In this document: one piece after another, positions 36,409 to 47,151 of the stretch
Layout: every line of letters begins with the position of its first letter
Numbering within the stretch: the first letter of the stretch is position 1
From: an uncultured Pelagibacteraceae bacterium
GTDB taxonomy: Bacteria > Pseudomonadota > Alphaproteobacteria > Pelagibacterales > Pelagibacteraceae
Assembly (NCBI GenBank): GCA_902604785.1
Contig: CACLAC010000001.1
Span: forward strand, 124,001 to 188,000
DNA: 64,000 nt
Direction: 5' to 3'
The notes under the pieces: model-generated
What the model was told of the DNA's origin: nothing
The model's database searches: none
What the model saw: the letters and a program-made list of their open reading frames with translations, nothing else
Program-made: the position numbers and the translations under genes

Positions 36409-37547
36409 TTAAAATAATTTTCTAAAATATTATAATATATTTTAGTTAATTTTTTTAAATCTGAAATAGAAGTTCTTTCATTAACCATATGTATTGTCGT
36501 ATTTCTTAAGCCCAACTCTAATCTTGGAATTAAACCTAAGAAACGAGAGTCACTAGTACCTCCTCTACAATTTAGTTTTGCAGAATTTCCTGTAATTTTT
36601 TTTACAATCTTCTTAACCATATATATTTCTTTATTTGGCCTTGTATAAAAAGCTTCACCGCTAACTTTATATTCTATTTTTGTTTTACATTTTTCTTTTT
36701 TTGCAATTAGATTAATTATTTTATTTATCTTTTTCTTTAAAGTAGATGATTTGTATTTTGAATTAAATCTTACATTAAATTTTGCACTTGCTGATTGAGG
36801 TACCACATTTTCTGACAAGTTTTCTACGTTCATTTTTGTAAATTCTAAATTTGATGGTGGCATAAATTCTGTACCATTATCTAGAGATATACTTTTTAAT
36901 TTTGCTATTATTCTTGCTAGAGCAGTACATGGATTAATATATGAACCATAAAATGCTGAATGACCACTTTTACCAAATACAATTATTGTTCCATTCATAG
37001 AACCACGTCTTCCAATTCTAATTTCATCACCAACGGATTTATTTGAAGAGGGCTCAGCAATAATTGAAAAATCAATTTTCTCTCTTCTTTTTTTAAGATA
37101 TCTAATAACTGCAGGAGTTCCCAAACCTGTTGTCTCCTCATCCGCTGCAATAATAATTGAAATAGATCCTTTAAATTTTTTATTTTTAATATAGGTAGTA
37201 ATTGCACTTATAAAGCATGCTATCCCACCTTTCATATCTTGAGATCCTCTGCCGTTTAAATACCCTTTACTTACAACACCTTTGAATGGAGGAATTTTCC
37301 AATTATTAAGGTTTGCTACTACATCTGTATGTCCTAAAAAATTTATATTAGGTTTTGATTTTCCAAATTTAGCATATAAATTTAAAGCATGTTTTGGTCC
37401 TATTCCTTTAGATTTAATAATTTTACATCTAAAACCAATTAAGGATAATTTTTTGGATAAAAATTTCATTATACCTTTATCTTCAGTTTTAACTGTTGGA
37501 AATCTTATTAGCTCTTGAGCTAACTTTACTTCATTATAAGTTTTCAT
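36405..37547 (-). CDS. dapE: Succinyl-diaminopimelate desuccinylase
   Basis: M20 peptidase motifs (GHTDVV, GRGSQDMKGG, GGTSDSRF); adjacent to dapD. Confidence 0.9.
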   Translation of the reverse strand: MKTYNEVKLAQELIRFPTVKTEDKGIMKFLSKKLSLIGFRCKIIKSKGIGPKHALNLYAKFGKSKPNINFLGHTDVVANLNNWKIPPFKGVVSKGYLNGRGSQDMKGGIACFISAITTYIKNKKFKGSISIIIAADEETTGLGTPAVIRYLKKRREKIDFSIIAEPSSNKSVGDEIRIGRRGSMNGTIIVFGKSGHSAFYGSYINPCTALARIIAKLKSISLDNGTEFMPPSNLEFTKMNVENLSENVVPQSASAKFNVRFNSKYKSSTLKKKINKIINLIAKKEKCKTKIEYKVSGEAFYTRPNKEIYMVKKIVKKITGNSAKLNCRGGTSDSRFLGLIPRLELGLRNTTIHMVNERTSISDLKKLTKIYYNILENYFK

Positions 37548-37549
37548 TG

Positions 37550-38371
37550 TTAATCTCTTAATAGATCATTAAGGCTAGTTTTTGATCTAGTCTTCTCATC
37601 AACAGTTTTAATTATTACTGCACAATATAATGAGGGCATGCCAGGTTTTTTAGAAGGTAATGTACCCGGTACAACAACACTACCCTCAGGAACTTCCCCC
37701 ATGATCACTTTACCAGTATCTCTGTAAATTATTTTTGTAGATGCTCCTATAAAAACCCCCATTGATATAACACTATTTTTTCTTACAATGACACTCTCAA
37801 CGATTTCACTTCTAGCTCCAATGAAACAATTATCTTCAATAATTGTTGGTCCTGCTTGAACGGGTTCCAAGACGCCCCCAATTCCAACTCCACCACTTAG
37901 GTGACAATTTTTTCCAACCTGCGCACCGGATCCAACAGTTGACCATGTATCGACCATTGTGCCGCTGTCTACATAGCATCCTATGTTCAAAAATGATGGC
38001 ATTAAAATACATCCAGGAGCAACGAAACACCCTTTGCGAGTCATGCCGTTTGGAACATATCTAAATCCTGCTCTTTTATGATCTTCTTCAGTCCACCCTG
38101 CAGTTTTAAATCCTACTTTATCATACCATACCGAATATGGGCCCGCCGTGGTGGTCATTTTATTAGTTCTAAATGATAATAAAATTCCTTTTTTTGCAGT
38201 TTCGTTGGTTACCCATTTTCCATCTGATTGTCTGTTAGCAACTCTTATCTTTCCTTGATCCAACTGTTCAATTGTCTCATTTACAGCATCAATAATGCTT
38301 TTATCTGAATCTGGTGAAATATCTTTTATATTATCCCAAGCTTCATTTATAATTTTTTCTATATCACTCAT
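37550..38371 (-). CDS. dapD: 2,3,4,5-tetrahydropyridine-2,6-dicarboxylate N-succinyltransferase
   Basis: Left-handed beta-helix hexapeptides; [24 protein letters not shown]. Confidence 0.94.
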   Translation of the reverse strand: MSDIEKIINEAWDNIKDISPDSDKSIIDAVNETIEQLDQGKIRVANRQSDGKWVTNETAKKGILLSFRTNKMTTTAGPYSVWYDKVGFKTAGWTEEDHKRAGFRYVPNGMTRKGCFVAPGCILMPSFLNIGCYVDSGTMVDTWSTVGSGAQVGKNCHLSGGVGIGGVLEPVQAGPTIIEDNCFIGARSEIVESVIVRKNSVISMGVFIGASTKIIYRDTGKVIMGEVPEGSVVVPGTLPSKKPGMPSLYCAVIIKTVDEKTRSKTSLNDLLRD

Positions 38372-38378
38372 AATATTA

Positions 38379-39065
38379 TTACTCTTTTAATAACCTTATT
38401 TTTTTTAAAAATAAAGCAAGATTATCAATTTTATAGTCAATCACATCTTTATATTTATCAATGTTATTTATTGGCTCATCATTGCTAAACCAAACTTTGA
38501 TCATATTTTTTGCTGTTTCAGATGAGAGGTTTTTTGCAATATCTTCTATATAAACAGTTTCTTCACTAGTAGGAATTTTAAACTTGTCGCACATTAATTT
38601 AAGTGAATCAGGGTTAGGTTTTGGTTTAAATTTAAAATCAACAATATCCATTATTTTTCCTTCTAATAAATCATCAATACCTATTTTTTTCATACAATTA
38701 ATTGCATGTTCTTTACTGCCATTAGTCGCACAAAATGTTTTCACATCTAATTTTAATAGTTCTTCTCTAAGCTCCATATCCTTTTCAAGACAGTCATAAT
38801 TGATATTATGTACATACTTAAGAAACTCTTCGCCATTTATCAAATCTGGGTAATTTTTAAGTAATCCATTTAGAGAAGTATCGTACTTATAAAAATAGTC
38901 AGCTTGAATTTCTTTTGCTTTAATTTTATCAATATTAAGTTTTAGCGAGATAAAATCTGTCATCCTATTAGATACTTGAGAAAATAAGGTTTTAAGATAT
39001 TTAGGATGATATATACATCCGTCCATATCTAAAATTAAGTATTTTACTTTTTTAAGATCTTTCAT
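38379..39065 (-). CDS. HAD-family pyrimidine 5'-nucleotidase-like hydrolase
   Basis: [32 protein letters not shown]. Confidence 0.8.
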   Translation of the reverse strand: MKDLKKVKYLILDMDGCIYHPKYLKTLFSQVSNRMTDFISLKLNIDKIKAKEIQADYFYKYDTSLNGLLKNYPDLINGEEFLKYVHNINYDCLEKDMELREELLKLDVKTFCATNGSKEHAINCMKKIGIDDLLEGKIMDIVDFKFKPKPNPDSLKLMCDKFKIPTSEETVYIEDIAKNLSSETAKNMIKVWFSNDEPINNIDKYKDVIDYKIDNLALFLKKIRLLKE

Positions 39066-39910
39066 TTTCTGATCAAAGTTCCAGCTCCCTTATCAGAAAA
39101 TATTTCAAACAATATTGAGTTTTGTCTTCGTCCATCGACTATAACTACACCAGTTACACCATTGTTAACAGCATCAATGCATGTTTTGATTTTAGGTATC
39201 ATTCCACCAGAAATAGATTGATCATTAATCATATTATTTGCTGTTTTAGAATTAATTTCTGAGATAAGTTTTTTATCTTTATCTAAAACTCCTTCTACAT
39301 CTGTCATTAATATCAATCTTCTAGAATTTATTTCTTTTGCAATCGCTGCAGCCACTACATCTGCATTAATATTATACATCTTTCCATCATCTCCAATTCC
39401 TAGTGGAACTACAATTGGAACTTTTTTTTCTTTAACTATGTTTAAAATTATTTCTTTATTAACTTCTTTAGGAGAACCAACAAATCCAAGTTCTTTTTTT
39501 TCGGGGATAATTTTAATTATATTCCCGTTTTTTGGAGTTATTGATTGTGCTTTTGCGTTTTTGTCATTTATGTTATTTAAAATTTCAGTATTTAACTCTA
39601 ATAAGGCTTCTTCAACAATTTTAATTGTTTTTTCATCAGTAACTCTTAAACCATCTATAAACTTTGTCTCTATATTATTTTGATTAAGTTTTTTTTTAAT
39701 ATTTTTACCACCACCATGAACAACGATAGCTGATAAACCTAATTTATTAATTATTGCTATGTTTTCTATAAGTTGATTAAATAAGTTTTCATCAAGCAAT
39801 ACCGAACCACCACACTTAATTACAATTAATTCATTGGAATATTTTTTAACGTATTTTTCAACCTCTTCGATAGATGGACCATCTTTAGGTATAATTTTCT
39901 CTAAATTCAT
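39062..39910 (-). CDS. argB: Acetylglutamate kinase
   Basis: VIKCGGSVL, VVHGGGKNI, GGMIPKIKTC. Confidence 0.94.
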   Translation of the reverse strand: MNLEKIIPKDGPSIEEVEKYVKKYSNELIVIKCGGSVLLDENLFNQLIENIAIINKLGLSAIVVHGGGKNIKKKLNQNNIETKFIDGLRVTDEKTIKIVEEALLELNTEILNNINDKNAKAQSITPKNGNIIKIIPEKKELGFVGSPKEVNKEIILNIVKEKKVPIVVPLGIGDDGKMYNINADVVAAAIAKEINSRRLILMTDVEGVLDKDKKLISEINSKTANNMINDQSISGGMIPKIKTCIDAVNNGVTGVVIVDGRRQNSILFEIFSDKGAGTLIRK

Positions 39911-39914
39911 TAAC

Positions 39915-41597
39915 TTAAACTGTTTTTACTTTGGTCTGCCTCAACACAATATATTGTTGTAACATTTGTAATAAATTATTTGCGCACCAATAGAGAAGTA
40001 AGCCGCTGGGAAAAGGTGCAAGTATCACTGTTAAAAATATTGGAAAAAACATGAAGATACGCGCTTGGACGGGATCTGTAGGAGCCGGATTGAGTTTTTG
40101 TTGTGCCCACATCGTCAAACCAAAAAATAGAGGAAGTGCTCCAATAAGTAAAAAGTCAGGAGGAGTCCAATTTATTAATCCAAATAAGTTAAACATGCTA
40201 GTTGGATCCCGACTCGAGAGATCGACCAAATATCCATAGAATGGTTTGTGCCTACCGTCCAACGTGACGAACAGAACTTTATATAAAGCAAAAAATATAA
40301 AGATCATCGGGACGATTGGAAGGCAGCCGCTTAAAGGATTTACTTTTTCTCTTTTATAAAGGGCCATCGTTGCGCGCTGAAGTTCTACCTTATCTTTATG
40401 AATAGATTTTAGACGAGTCAGTTCTGGATGTAATAATTTCATACGTCCCATCGACTTGAAGGACATTTGAGCTAATGGAAATAATGCAATTCTAATACAA
40501 ACAGTTACAGCTATAATTGCTAGTCCATAATTTCCTAACAGTTTAAAGAAATAATCAAGAGCAAACCACATAAATTTCGTGAGAAAGTACAAATAGCCCC
40601 AATCAATAACCAAATCTAACTTTTCTATATTTAATTTTTCAGCATATTCATCAATTACTCTTACTTCTTTTGCTGCTATTAAAATTTTTATTTCATTAGA
40701 TTTAGTTTCATTTGCTCTAATTTCAGTAGCACTTGTTTCAATAAAATTAGTTCTAAATTTATTTTTATAATCAAAATCAGCTCTAAATTTTTTATTTTCT
40801 TGAGGTATTAGACTGGTAATCCAAAATTTGTCAGTAATTCCCAACCATCCATTATCAGCATTTATAGAGAAAGGCTTGTCTTGGATATCATCATAGTCTT
40901 CCTCAACAAGCTCTGAATTAAAAACCCCCAAGGCGCCTTCATGTAAAATAAAAAAGTTAGTAATCTCAGGAATTTCATTTCTAATAATCTGTCCGTAAGG
41001 ATAAAAATTATATGTTTTTTCAGAATTATTTACTATTGTTTGTTTTACAGTAAATAGATATTGATCATCGATACTTATCTCTTTTTCGAATTTTATATTT
41101 TGGTTATTTAACCAAATTAATTTTATTGGTGTATTAGGTGTTAATTTTTTATTTCCTTCAATTTCCCAGGTTGATCCTGAATTAGGCATATCAATATTAC
41201 TTGTTGTTGCCCATCCTGTTTCTACATAATATCCATTTTTAACTTTACTTGGATTTAACAAAACAACATTATCTTCTCCATTTAATGTTTCTTTAAACTT
41301 TTTAAATTCTAAATCATCAATTTTACTACCAGATAGTGCGATTGAGCCTTTAATATTTTCATTTTCAAAGAATATTCTTTTGCCTTCCTTTAATGCTTCT
41401 TTTCTAGAAATTTTTATAGTTTCATAATTTTGATCAAGTGATGGAGCATCTGTGTTTGTTGTTTCAATACTTTTATTTTCTTTTGATTGAATCTTTTTTG
41501 GATCTTGAGGCATTGGTTTTTGGAAAAAAATCGAATAGAGAATAATTACAGCAGCGCTTAAAGATATTGCTGCTATTATATTTTTCAAATTATCCAT
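39915..41597 (-). CDS. yidC: Membrane protein insertase YidC
   Basis: C-terminal 60KD_IMP domain; cluster with yidD-rnpA-rpmH. Confidence 0.94.
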   Translation of the reverse strand: MDNLKNIIAAISLSAAVIILYSIFFQKPMPQDPKKIQSKENKSIETTNTDAPSLDQNYETIKISRKEALKEGKRIFFENENIKGSIALSGSKIDDLEFKKFKETLNGEDNVVLLNPSKVKNGYYVETGWATTSNIDMPNSGSTWEIEGNKKLTPNTPIKLIWLNNQNIKFEKEISIDDQYLFTVKQTIVNNSEKTYNFYPYGQIIRNEIPEITNFFILHEGALGVFNSELVEEDYDDIQDKPFSINADNGWLGITDKFWITSLIPQENKKFRADFDYKNKFRTNFIETSATEIRANETKSNEIKILIAAKEVRVIDEYAEKLNIEKLDLVIDWGYLYFLTKFMWFALDYFFKLLGNYGLAIIAVTVCIRIALFPLAQMSFKSMGRMKLLHPELTRLKSIHKDKVELQRATMALYKREKVNPLSGCLPIVPMIFIFFALYKVLFVTLDGRHKPFYGYLVDLSSRDPTSMFNLFGLINWTPPDFLLIGALPLFFGLTMWAQQKLNPAPTDPVQARIFMFFPIFLTVILAPFPSGLLLYWCANNLLQMLQQYIVLRQTKVKTV

Positions 41598-41599
41598 TT

Positions 41600-41839
41600 T
41601 TATTTATTTTTTTTTACAGGGTCAAAACCTTCTCCACCCCCTAAAAATTTTATTGGGTGACAAGATAAAATTCTTTTTGATCCTTTTATCGTTCCTTTAA
41701 AAACACCATGTTCATTTAAACTGTCAATAAAATATTCAGAACAAGTTGGTAAATATCTACAATTATTACCAAGGTAAGGAGATATAAATAATTTATAAAA
41801 TTTAATTATTTTGATTAATATGAATTTTATTATTTTCAT
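41600..41839 (-). CDS. yidD: Membrane protein insertion efficiency factor
   Basis: YKLFISPYLGNNCRYLPTCSEYFIDSL. Confidence 0.93.
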   Translation of the reverse strand: MKIIKFILIKIIKFYKLFISPYLGNNCRYLPTCSEYFIDSLNEHGVFKGTIKGSKRILSCHPIKFLGGGEGFDPVKKNK

Positions 41840-42180
41840 TATTTTATTTTCTCAAAATCAGCATGTAAAGTTTGCTTAATATTTTCATAAGGATCATTTA
41901 AAACTGATACTTTTGCAATTAATAAATAACAATATTTTAAATTAATATTTATTTTTTTTACAGCATCATTCATTATAGCCCTAAGTATTCTCTTGATCCT
42001 ATTTCTTCGAGTTGCATTACCAATTTTTTTTTTAGTTACAAAAGAAATGTTTAATTTTTTACTATCTTTATCAGACAACTTTTTAAAGAAAATTGTTAAA
42101 TATTTATTGGAAATTTTTCTTCCACCAAGAATTGATTTAAAATCTTCACTTTTAGAAAGGCTAACAATCTTACTACTCAT
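41839..42180 (-). CDS. rnpA: Ribonuclease P protein component
   Basis: [16 protein letters not shown] motif; gene context. Confidence 0.9.
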   Translation of the reverse strand: MSSKIVSLSKSEDFKSILGGRKISNKYLTIFFKKLSDKDSKKLNISFVTKKKIGNATRRNRIKRILRAIMNDAVKKININLKYCYLLIAKVSVLNDPYENIKQTLHADFEKIK

Positions 42181-42313
42181 CTGAAACAGTCAGTTTTTTT
42201 CTTCCTCTTGATCTTCTTCTTCTTATTAGTTTTCTCCCACCTTTTGTTTTCATTTTATTTCTGAAGCCATGTCGCGACCTTTTTTTTTTGCTAGGTTGAA
42301 ATGTACGTTTCAT
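42173..42313 (-). CDS. rpmH: 50S ribosomal protein L34
   Basis: Own reverse translation: [46 protein letters not shown]; below the ORF-track length cutoff. Confidence 0.95.
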   Translation of the reverse strand: MKRTFQPSKKKRSRHGFRNKMKTKGGRKLIRRRRSRGRKKLTVSDE

Positions 42314-42395
42314 TGTTTGTTATTTATTGTTAAATTTAGGTAGTTATAGAAATATATATATATAAGTAAAGCTATTTTTAATAAACTTAAGTTAT

Positions 42396-43118
42396 ATGAA
42401 AAAAGAAAAAAAAATAAAAATTTTTTTAGGTTTAACTTATATTATTGTAATTATAAGTTTTTTATGGGCATTTTTTGATAAATTTTCATTAAGTGAATTT
42501 ACTAGCTTCGAATTTATTAAAAATAATATCGATTATTTTAATCAACTTAAAAATAAAAATTTTTTAATAATAAGTTTATTATTTTTCATTTTCACAGTTC
42601 TTTGGGTAACACTTCTCCTCGGATTCGGATCTCCGATATTACTTTTATCAGGTTTTATTTTTGGAAAATGGTTTGGATTCATTTATGCAGCTCTAGGTTT
42701 AAGCTTAGGAGCCACCTTACTTTATATTTTTGCAAATTATTTTCTTAAAGATTTAGTTGAAGAAAAATTTTCTAAAAAATTTTCTAATTTAAATAAAAAA
42801 TTTAAAAAAAATGAATTTATATTTTTTGTAATATACAGATTTGTAGGAGGAATTCCGTTTCAGATTCAAAATATTTTGCCAGTTTTATTTAATATAAAAT
42901 TAAAAAATTATTTTTTTGGATCCGTATTAGGAATGTCCCCTCAAATTTTCGTTGGTGTAACTCTTGGTGCTGGTATTAATGAAATAATCCAAAAAAATAT
43001 AGAAGTTCCATCATTAATAGATCTTTTGTTTTCACAAGAAATCTATGTTCCAATAATTGCTTTTATTATCTTAATTATAATTGGGATAATTATTAAAAAT
43101 ATTTTTTATAAAAATTAA
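42396..43118 (+). CDS. TVP38/TMEM64-family membrane protein
   Basis: SNARE-associated/VTT-like GSPILLLSGFIFGKWFGFIYAALGLSLGATLLYIFANYF. Confidence 0.8.
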   Translation: MKKEKKIKIFLGLTYIIVIISFLWAFFDKFSLSEFTSFEFIKNNIDYFNQLKNKNFLIISLLFFIFTVLWVTLLLGFGSPILLLSGFIFGKWFGFIYAALGLSLGATLLYIFANYFLKDLVEEKFSKKFSNLNKKFKKNEFIFFVIYRFVGGIPFQIQNILPVLFNIKLKNYFFGSVLGMSPQIFVGVTLGAGINEIIQKNIEVPSLIDLLFSQEIYVPIIAFIILIIIGIIIKNIFYKN

Positions 43119-43192
43119 TGGTGCCCCGACCCAGAATCTAACTGGATTCTACGATTTACCATACCGTTGTTTTGACATTAAACTACCGGGGC
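43119..43192 (-). tRNA. tRNA-Thr(GGU)-like gene with non-canonical D- and T-loops, encoded CCA
   Basis: Reverse strand folds by eye into a full cloverleaf: acceptor GCCCCGG/UCGGGGC, D-stem GUUU/AAAC, anticodon stem ACGGU/AUCGU with loop AUGGUAA, T-stem UCCAG/CUGGG with loop UUAGAUU, discriminator A, CCA. Confidence 0.75.
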
Positions 43193-43277
43193 CTTTTTTG
43201 GTAGAATAACGAATAAAACTCAATTTGACAAACTTCTACCTTAATTTATAAGTATTTTTTAGGTTTAGGTAATTGTA

Positions 43278-43559
43278 ATGAAAATTTATACAAAAATAAT
43301 TTTAGATAAAAATAACAATATAATTGAAGAGAAATACTTTAACTATTCAGGCCCAATGTCTTATGCAGGTATTCACTATGATTTTAAATCGACCCGCGGG
43401 GCGAAGGCAATGGAAAAGCAAGCTAAACGTGAAAAAAAATTAGCGGAGAGAAAAAAAAAGAGAGAAGCTAAAATGGGTAATCAAAACAAAGAAGAGGACA
43501 AAACAATTCCTATATCTGAAACTATTACTTTAGATCACTTAACACGTAATAATAAATAA
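43278..43559 (+). CDS. Hypothetical protein, basic C-terminal half
   Basis: 93 aa ORF in co-directional cluster. Confidence 0.55.
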   Translation: MKIYTKIILDKNNNIIEEKYFNYSGPMSYAGIHYDFKSTRGAKAMEKQAKREKKLAERKKKREAKMGNQNKEEDKTIPISETITLDHLTRNNK

Positions 43560-43567
43560 TTTGATAA

Positions 43568-43684
43568 ATGCACAAAAAAAAAAGAGCTTCGGAGCTTGAT
43601 TTTAAAAGTGCTCTTCGTAAAAATTTAATTAAAAGAAAAAATTTCCAAAAAAAATACAGAAAAAAAAATGATACTAAACGATAA
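43568..43684 (+). CDS. Small basic protein (38 aa), overlaps dcd start
   Basis: MHKKKRASELDFKSALRKNLIKRKNFQKKYRKKNDTKR*; own reading, below ORF-track cutoff. Confidence 0.45.
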   Translation: MHKKKRASELDFKSALRKNLIKRKNFQKKYRKKNDTKR

Positions 43685-44225
43685 AAAAATAAAAAAATTA
43701 GCAGAAGAAGAAGGAATGATAACTCCTTTTGTAGATAAATCAGTTCAAGATGGGGTAAGTTATGGTTTGCAAAGTTTTGGTTATGATCTGCGTGTTGGCT
43801 CTGAATTTAAAATTTTTACTAATATAAAAGGAAATGTTATAGCAGATCCAAAAAATTTTTCTGAAGATAATTTTATTACTGTTAAAGATGAAAAATCAGT
43901 TTTAATACCTCCTAACTCCTTTGCATTAGCAAACTCACTTGAAACATTTTCGATCCCAAGAAATATTACTGGTCTCGTAACATCCAAAAGTAGCTATGCT
44001 AGAGTAGGTTTGGGAAACCCACCCACTGTTTTGGAAGCAGGTTGGAGAGGTGTCCTGGTGCTCGAGCTTGTCAACCACACAAGTAACAGTATAAGGGTTC
44101 ATTCTAACGGTGGAATAAGTCAAATATTATTTTTTCAAGGTGAAGATCCAAAAATATCTTACGCAGATAGAGAAGGAAAATACATGGACCAGGTAGGAAT
44201 CACTTTTTCTAAAACAAAGTATTAG
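43668..44225 (+). CDS. dcd: dCTP deaminase
   Basis: SSYARVGLGNPPTVLEAGWRGVLVLEL. Confidence 0.93.
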   Translation: MILNDKKIKKLAEEEGMITPFVDKSVQDGVSYGLQSFGYDLRVGSEFKIFTNIKGNVIADPKNFSEDNFITVKDEKSVLIPPNSFALANSLETFSIPRNITGLVTSKSSYARVGLGNPPTVLEAGWRGVLVLELVNHTSNSIRVHSNGGISQILFFQGEDPKISYADREGKYMDQVGITFSKTKY

Positions 44226-44229
44226 TTTA

Positions 44230-45495
44230 ATGAAGAAATTTATTATAAGAGGTCCTAACAAAGCTGTTAAGGGTGAAGTAGATATAAGTGGGGCTAAAAA
44301 TTCTTGCCTACCTTTAATGGCAGCATCTATTTTATTTAAAAATAAAGTTACTTTAAAAAATGTTCCATTTGTAAAAGACGTTTTTAGTATGAAGGATCTT
44401 CTAATCTCTTTAGGAGCCAATGTTGATTTCTCAATTTCAAAAAAAATGATGACAATAACTAATAAAAAGATACACAAATTGACTGTTCCGTATAATTTAG
44501 TTTCAACCATGAGAGCCGGAGTTTTAACCATGGGACCTTTATTAGCTCGATATCCACATAAAAAAATTAAAGTAGCCTTGGGAGGCGGCTGTGCTCTTGG
44601 AGTAAGAGATACAAATTGGCACCTAGCAGGCTTTAGAAGTTTGGGCGCATTAAACAGCCTAGATAAAGGTTATGTGAATATATCAACAAAGAAAGGATTA
44701 ATTGGAAGTAAATATAAATTTCCAAAAGTAACAGTTACAGGAACATCAAATTTAATTATGGCTTCAATTTTTGCAAAAGGATCACACACCATCAAACAAA
44801 TATCAATTGAACCAGAGGTAATTGATTTAATAAATTTTTTAAATAAATCTGGAGCAGATATAAAATTTATAGGAAAAAGATCTATTAAAATAAAAGGTGT
44901 AAAAGAATTAATAAATGGAACACATAATATTATTGGCGATAGAATAGAGGCTTTCAGTTATTTATGTGTTGGAGTAATAACTAATGGGAAAATTAAAGTA
45001 AAAAATTTTAATCCTAATCATCTAAGATCAGAAATAAGCATTTTAAAAAAAATTGGTTGCAAAATTTTAGTTAAAGAAAATTCAATAATACTTTATTCAG
45101 CAAAAAAATTGAAACCAACAAAAATCAAAACTGGCCCTTGGCCTTCTTTCGCCACTGATAATATGCCTATAATATTAGCAGTTCTAGCTTCGATATCTGG
45201 TAAAAGTCAAATAGAAGAGACAATATTTTCTAATCGTTTTATGGCAGCACCAGAATTAAATAGAATGGGAGCTTTGATTAAAATTAAAAAGAATAACGCA
45301 ATTGTAATTGGTCAAAAATTAACAGCAGCATCTTGTATCTCATCGGATTTAAGAACAACATTTTCGATTATCTTAGGTGCTATTGCGGCAAAAGGCGAAA
45401 GTACGCTCTTTAGGGTCTACCATGGTTTACGCGGTTATTATAAACTTGAGACAAAATTGAGAAAAATAGGAATTAAAATCAAATCAAAAAACTAA
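44230..45495 (+). CDS. murA: UDP-N-acetylglucosamine 1-carboxyvinyltransferase
   Basis: SGAKNSCLPLMAASIL, RAGVLTMGPLLARY. Confidence 0.94.
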   Translation: MKKFIIRGPNKAVKGEVDISGAKNSCLPLMAASILFKNKVTLKNVPFVKDVFSMKDLLISLGANVDFSISKKMMTITNKKIHKLTVPYNLVSTMRAGVLTMGPLLARYPHKKIKVALGGGCALGVRDTNWHLAGFRSLGALNSLDKGYVNISTKKGLIGSKYKFPKVTVTGTSNLIMASIFAKGSHTIKQISIEPEVIDLINFLNKSGADIKFIGKRSIKIKGVKELINGTHNIIGDRIEAFSYLCVGVITNGKIKVKNFNPNHLRSEISILKKIGCKILVKENSIILYSAKKLKPTKIKTGPWPSFATDNMPIILAVLASISGKSQIEETIFSNRFMAAPELNRMGALIKIKKNNAIVIGQKLTAASCISSDLRTTFSIILGAIAAKGESTLFRVYHGLRGYYKLETKLRKIGIKIKSKN

Positions 45496-45894
45496 ATGGC
45501 TGAGAAATTTTTAAAGAAAATAATTACTCAAAACCAAGATGACCTCAGAATTATCTCAGCCTTATGTTCTGGGGCAAAAATTAAACAATCAGAAATTAAG
45601 TTTTTGAAAGAAAATAAAATTTTTTTAATATCTCTCCAAAGAGAAAATAAAGAAAAAAGCAAGAATAAAGAAAGTATTAATAGTATTTTAAAATTTGAAT
45701 ATATTATGGAATCTAGGTCAAAAAACATTAATCAAAACAATGAAGAAAATGTTTTGGAGTTATTGGCTATAGAATCTTATAAAAAAGGAAATAATTTTGA
45801 AATTATTCTATTATTTTCAAAAAATAGATTTATAACCTTTTCATCTGAAGTTATTGAAGTAACTTTAGAGGATCAAAAATATAATAATGCTTAA
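45496..45894 (+). CDS. DUF2948-like hypothetical protein
   Basis: Size, position between murA and hisD. Confidence 0.55.
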   Translation: MAEKFLKKIITQNQDDLRIISALCSGAKIKQSEIKFLKENKIFLISLQRENKEKSKNKESINSILKFEYIMESRSKNINQNNEENVLELLAIESYKKGNNFEIILLFSKNRFITFSSEVIEVTLEDQKYNNA

Positions 45895-47149
45895 AATTAT
45901 ACGTTGTTCAAAAAAAAATTATTTAAGTCAAATAACTAAGATATTAGAAAAAAGAAGATCTAGAAATGATATTGATACATCTATTGTACCAAAGATTTTA
46001 AAAGATATTAAAAGAGATGGCATTAAAGCTGTACTAAAATATGAAAAAAAATTTAGCCATAACACAAAAATTTTTCCTACAAAAAGTGAGACAAGTAAGG
46101 TTATAAAAGATTTAGATCCCAAGGTTAAAAAAGCAATAGACTTTTCCTATGCCAGAATTATGAAATTTCATAAATTACAAAAAACTAAAGATTTAAGTTA
46201 TGTTGATAGATATAAAAATAAAATACAGTATAAAAGTATTCCAATGCAGTCAGCAGGCTGTTATGTACCTCAAAATTTACCTTCAAGTTTACTGATGCAG
46301 GTTATTCCCGCTAAAATTGCTAATGTTAAAAAAATAGTTGTTGTTAATCCAAGAGTAGATGGAAAACTGAATGCGGCTGTAGCATATGCAGCAAAAAAAC
46401 TTAATGTTAAACTTGTAAATTGCGGTGGTGCTCAAGCTATTGGATATTTGACCTATGTAGAAAAAGTAAATAAAATTACAGGACCTGGCAATGCATATGT
46501 AACTAAAAGTAAACAATTGGTATCTGGAACCGTAGGTGTAGAAAGTGGAATTCTTGGAGCAAGTGAAATTTGTATAATTGCTGATGATAAAACTGATATT
46601 AATGCGATAACATGGAGTTTAATTTCTCAAGCCGAACACGGGGAAGACTCTGAATGCATATTAATTACTAAATACAAAAATATTATTAATAAAGTTATTA
46701 ACAAAATTGAAGAAGATATAAAAGCTATTCCCACAAAAGAAGTTGCAATTAAAAGTTTAAAAAATCATGGAAAAATAATACTATGTAAAAATGATAAACA
46801 AATAGTCGATGTTACGAATGCATGCTCGCCTGAACATCTTGAACTCAATTTAAAAAATTACAAAAAATATATTTCTAAGATACACAATGCAGCATCTATA
46901 TGTATTGGCAAGTATACGCCGATGTCAGTAAGTGATTTTTCTGTAGGGACAACGCATCTTTTGCCATGCTATGGCAGTGCAAAATTTTCATCTGGATTAA
47001 ATATAAATGAATATTTAAAAAAAGTTTCACACATAAATTTAACAAAAACAGGTGTTGAAATTATTGGAAAATCAGCTACATATCTTTCAAATTATGAAAG
47101 AATGTTTGCACATAGTGAAAGTATAAAATCTAGAATGAGGAGAAAATAA
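45887..47149 (+). CDS. hisD: Histidinol dehydrogenase
   Basis: [29 protein letters not shown]. Confidence 0.93.
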   Translation: MLKIIRCSKKNYLSQITKILEKRRSRNDIDTSIVPKILKDIKRDGIKAVLKYEKKFSHNTKIFPTKSETSKVIKDLDPKVKKAIDFSYARIMKFHKLQKTKDLSYVDRYKNKIQYKSIPMQSAGCYVPQNLPSSLLMQVIPAKIANVKKIVVVNPRVDGKLNAAVAYAAKKLNVKLVNCGGAQAIGYLTYVEKVNKITGPGNAYVTKSKQLVSGTVGVESGILGASEICIIADDKTDINAITWSLISQAEHGEDSECILITKYKNIINKVINKIEEDIKAIPTKEVAIKSLKNHGKIILCKNDKQIVDVTNACSPEHLELNLKNYKKYISKIHNAASICIGKYTPMSVSDFSVGTTHLLPCYGSAKFSSGLNINEYLKKVSHINLTKTGVEIIGKSATYLSNYERMFAHSESIKSRMRRK

Positions 47150-47151
47150 AT

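Noticed and set aside
43119-43200. GCCCCG...CGGGGC followed by TTTTTT read on the plus strand as a rho-independent terminator for the TVP38-like gene
   Set aside because: The loop would be over 50 nt, and the minus strand gives a full cloverleaf with correct arm lengths, anticodon loop, discriminator and CCA, which explains the structure far better; dual function is not excluded.
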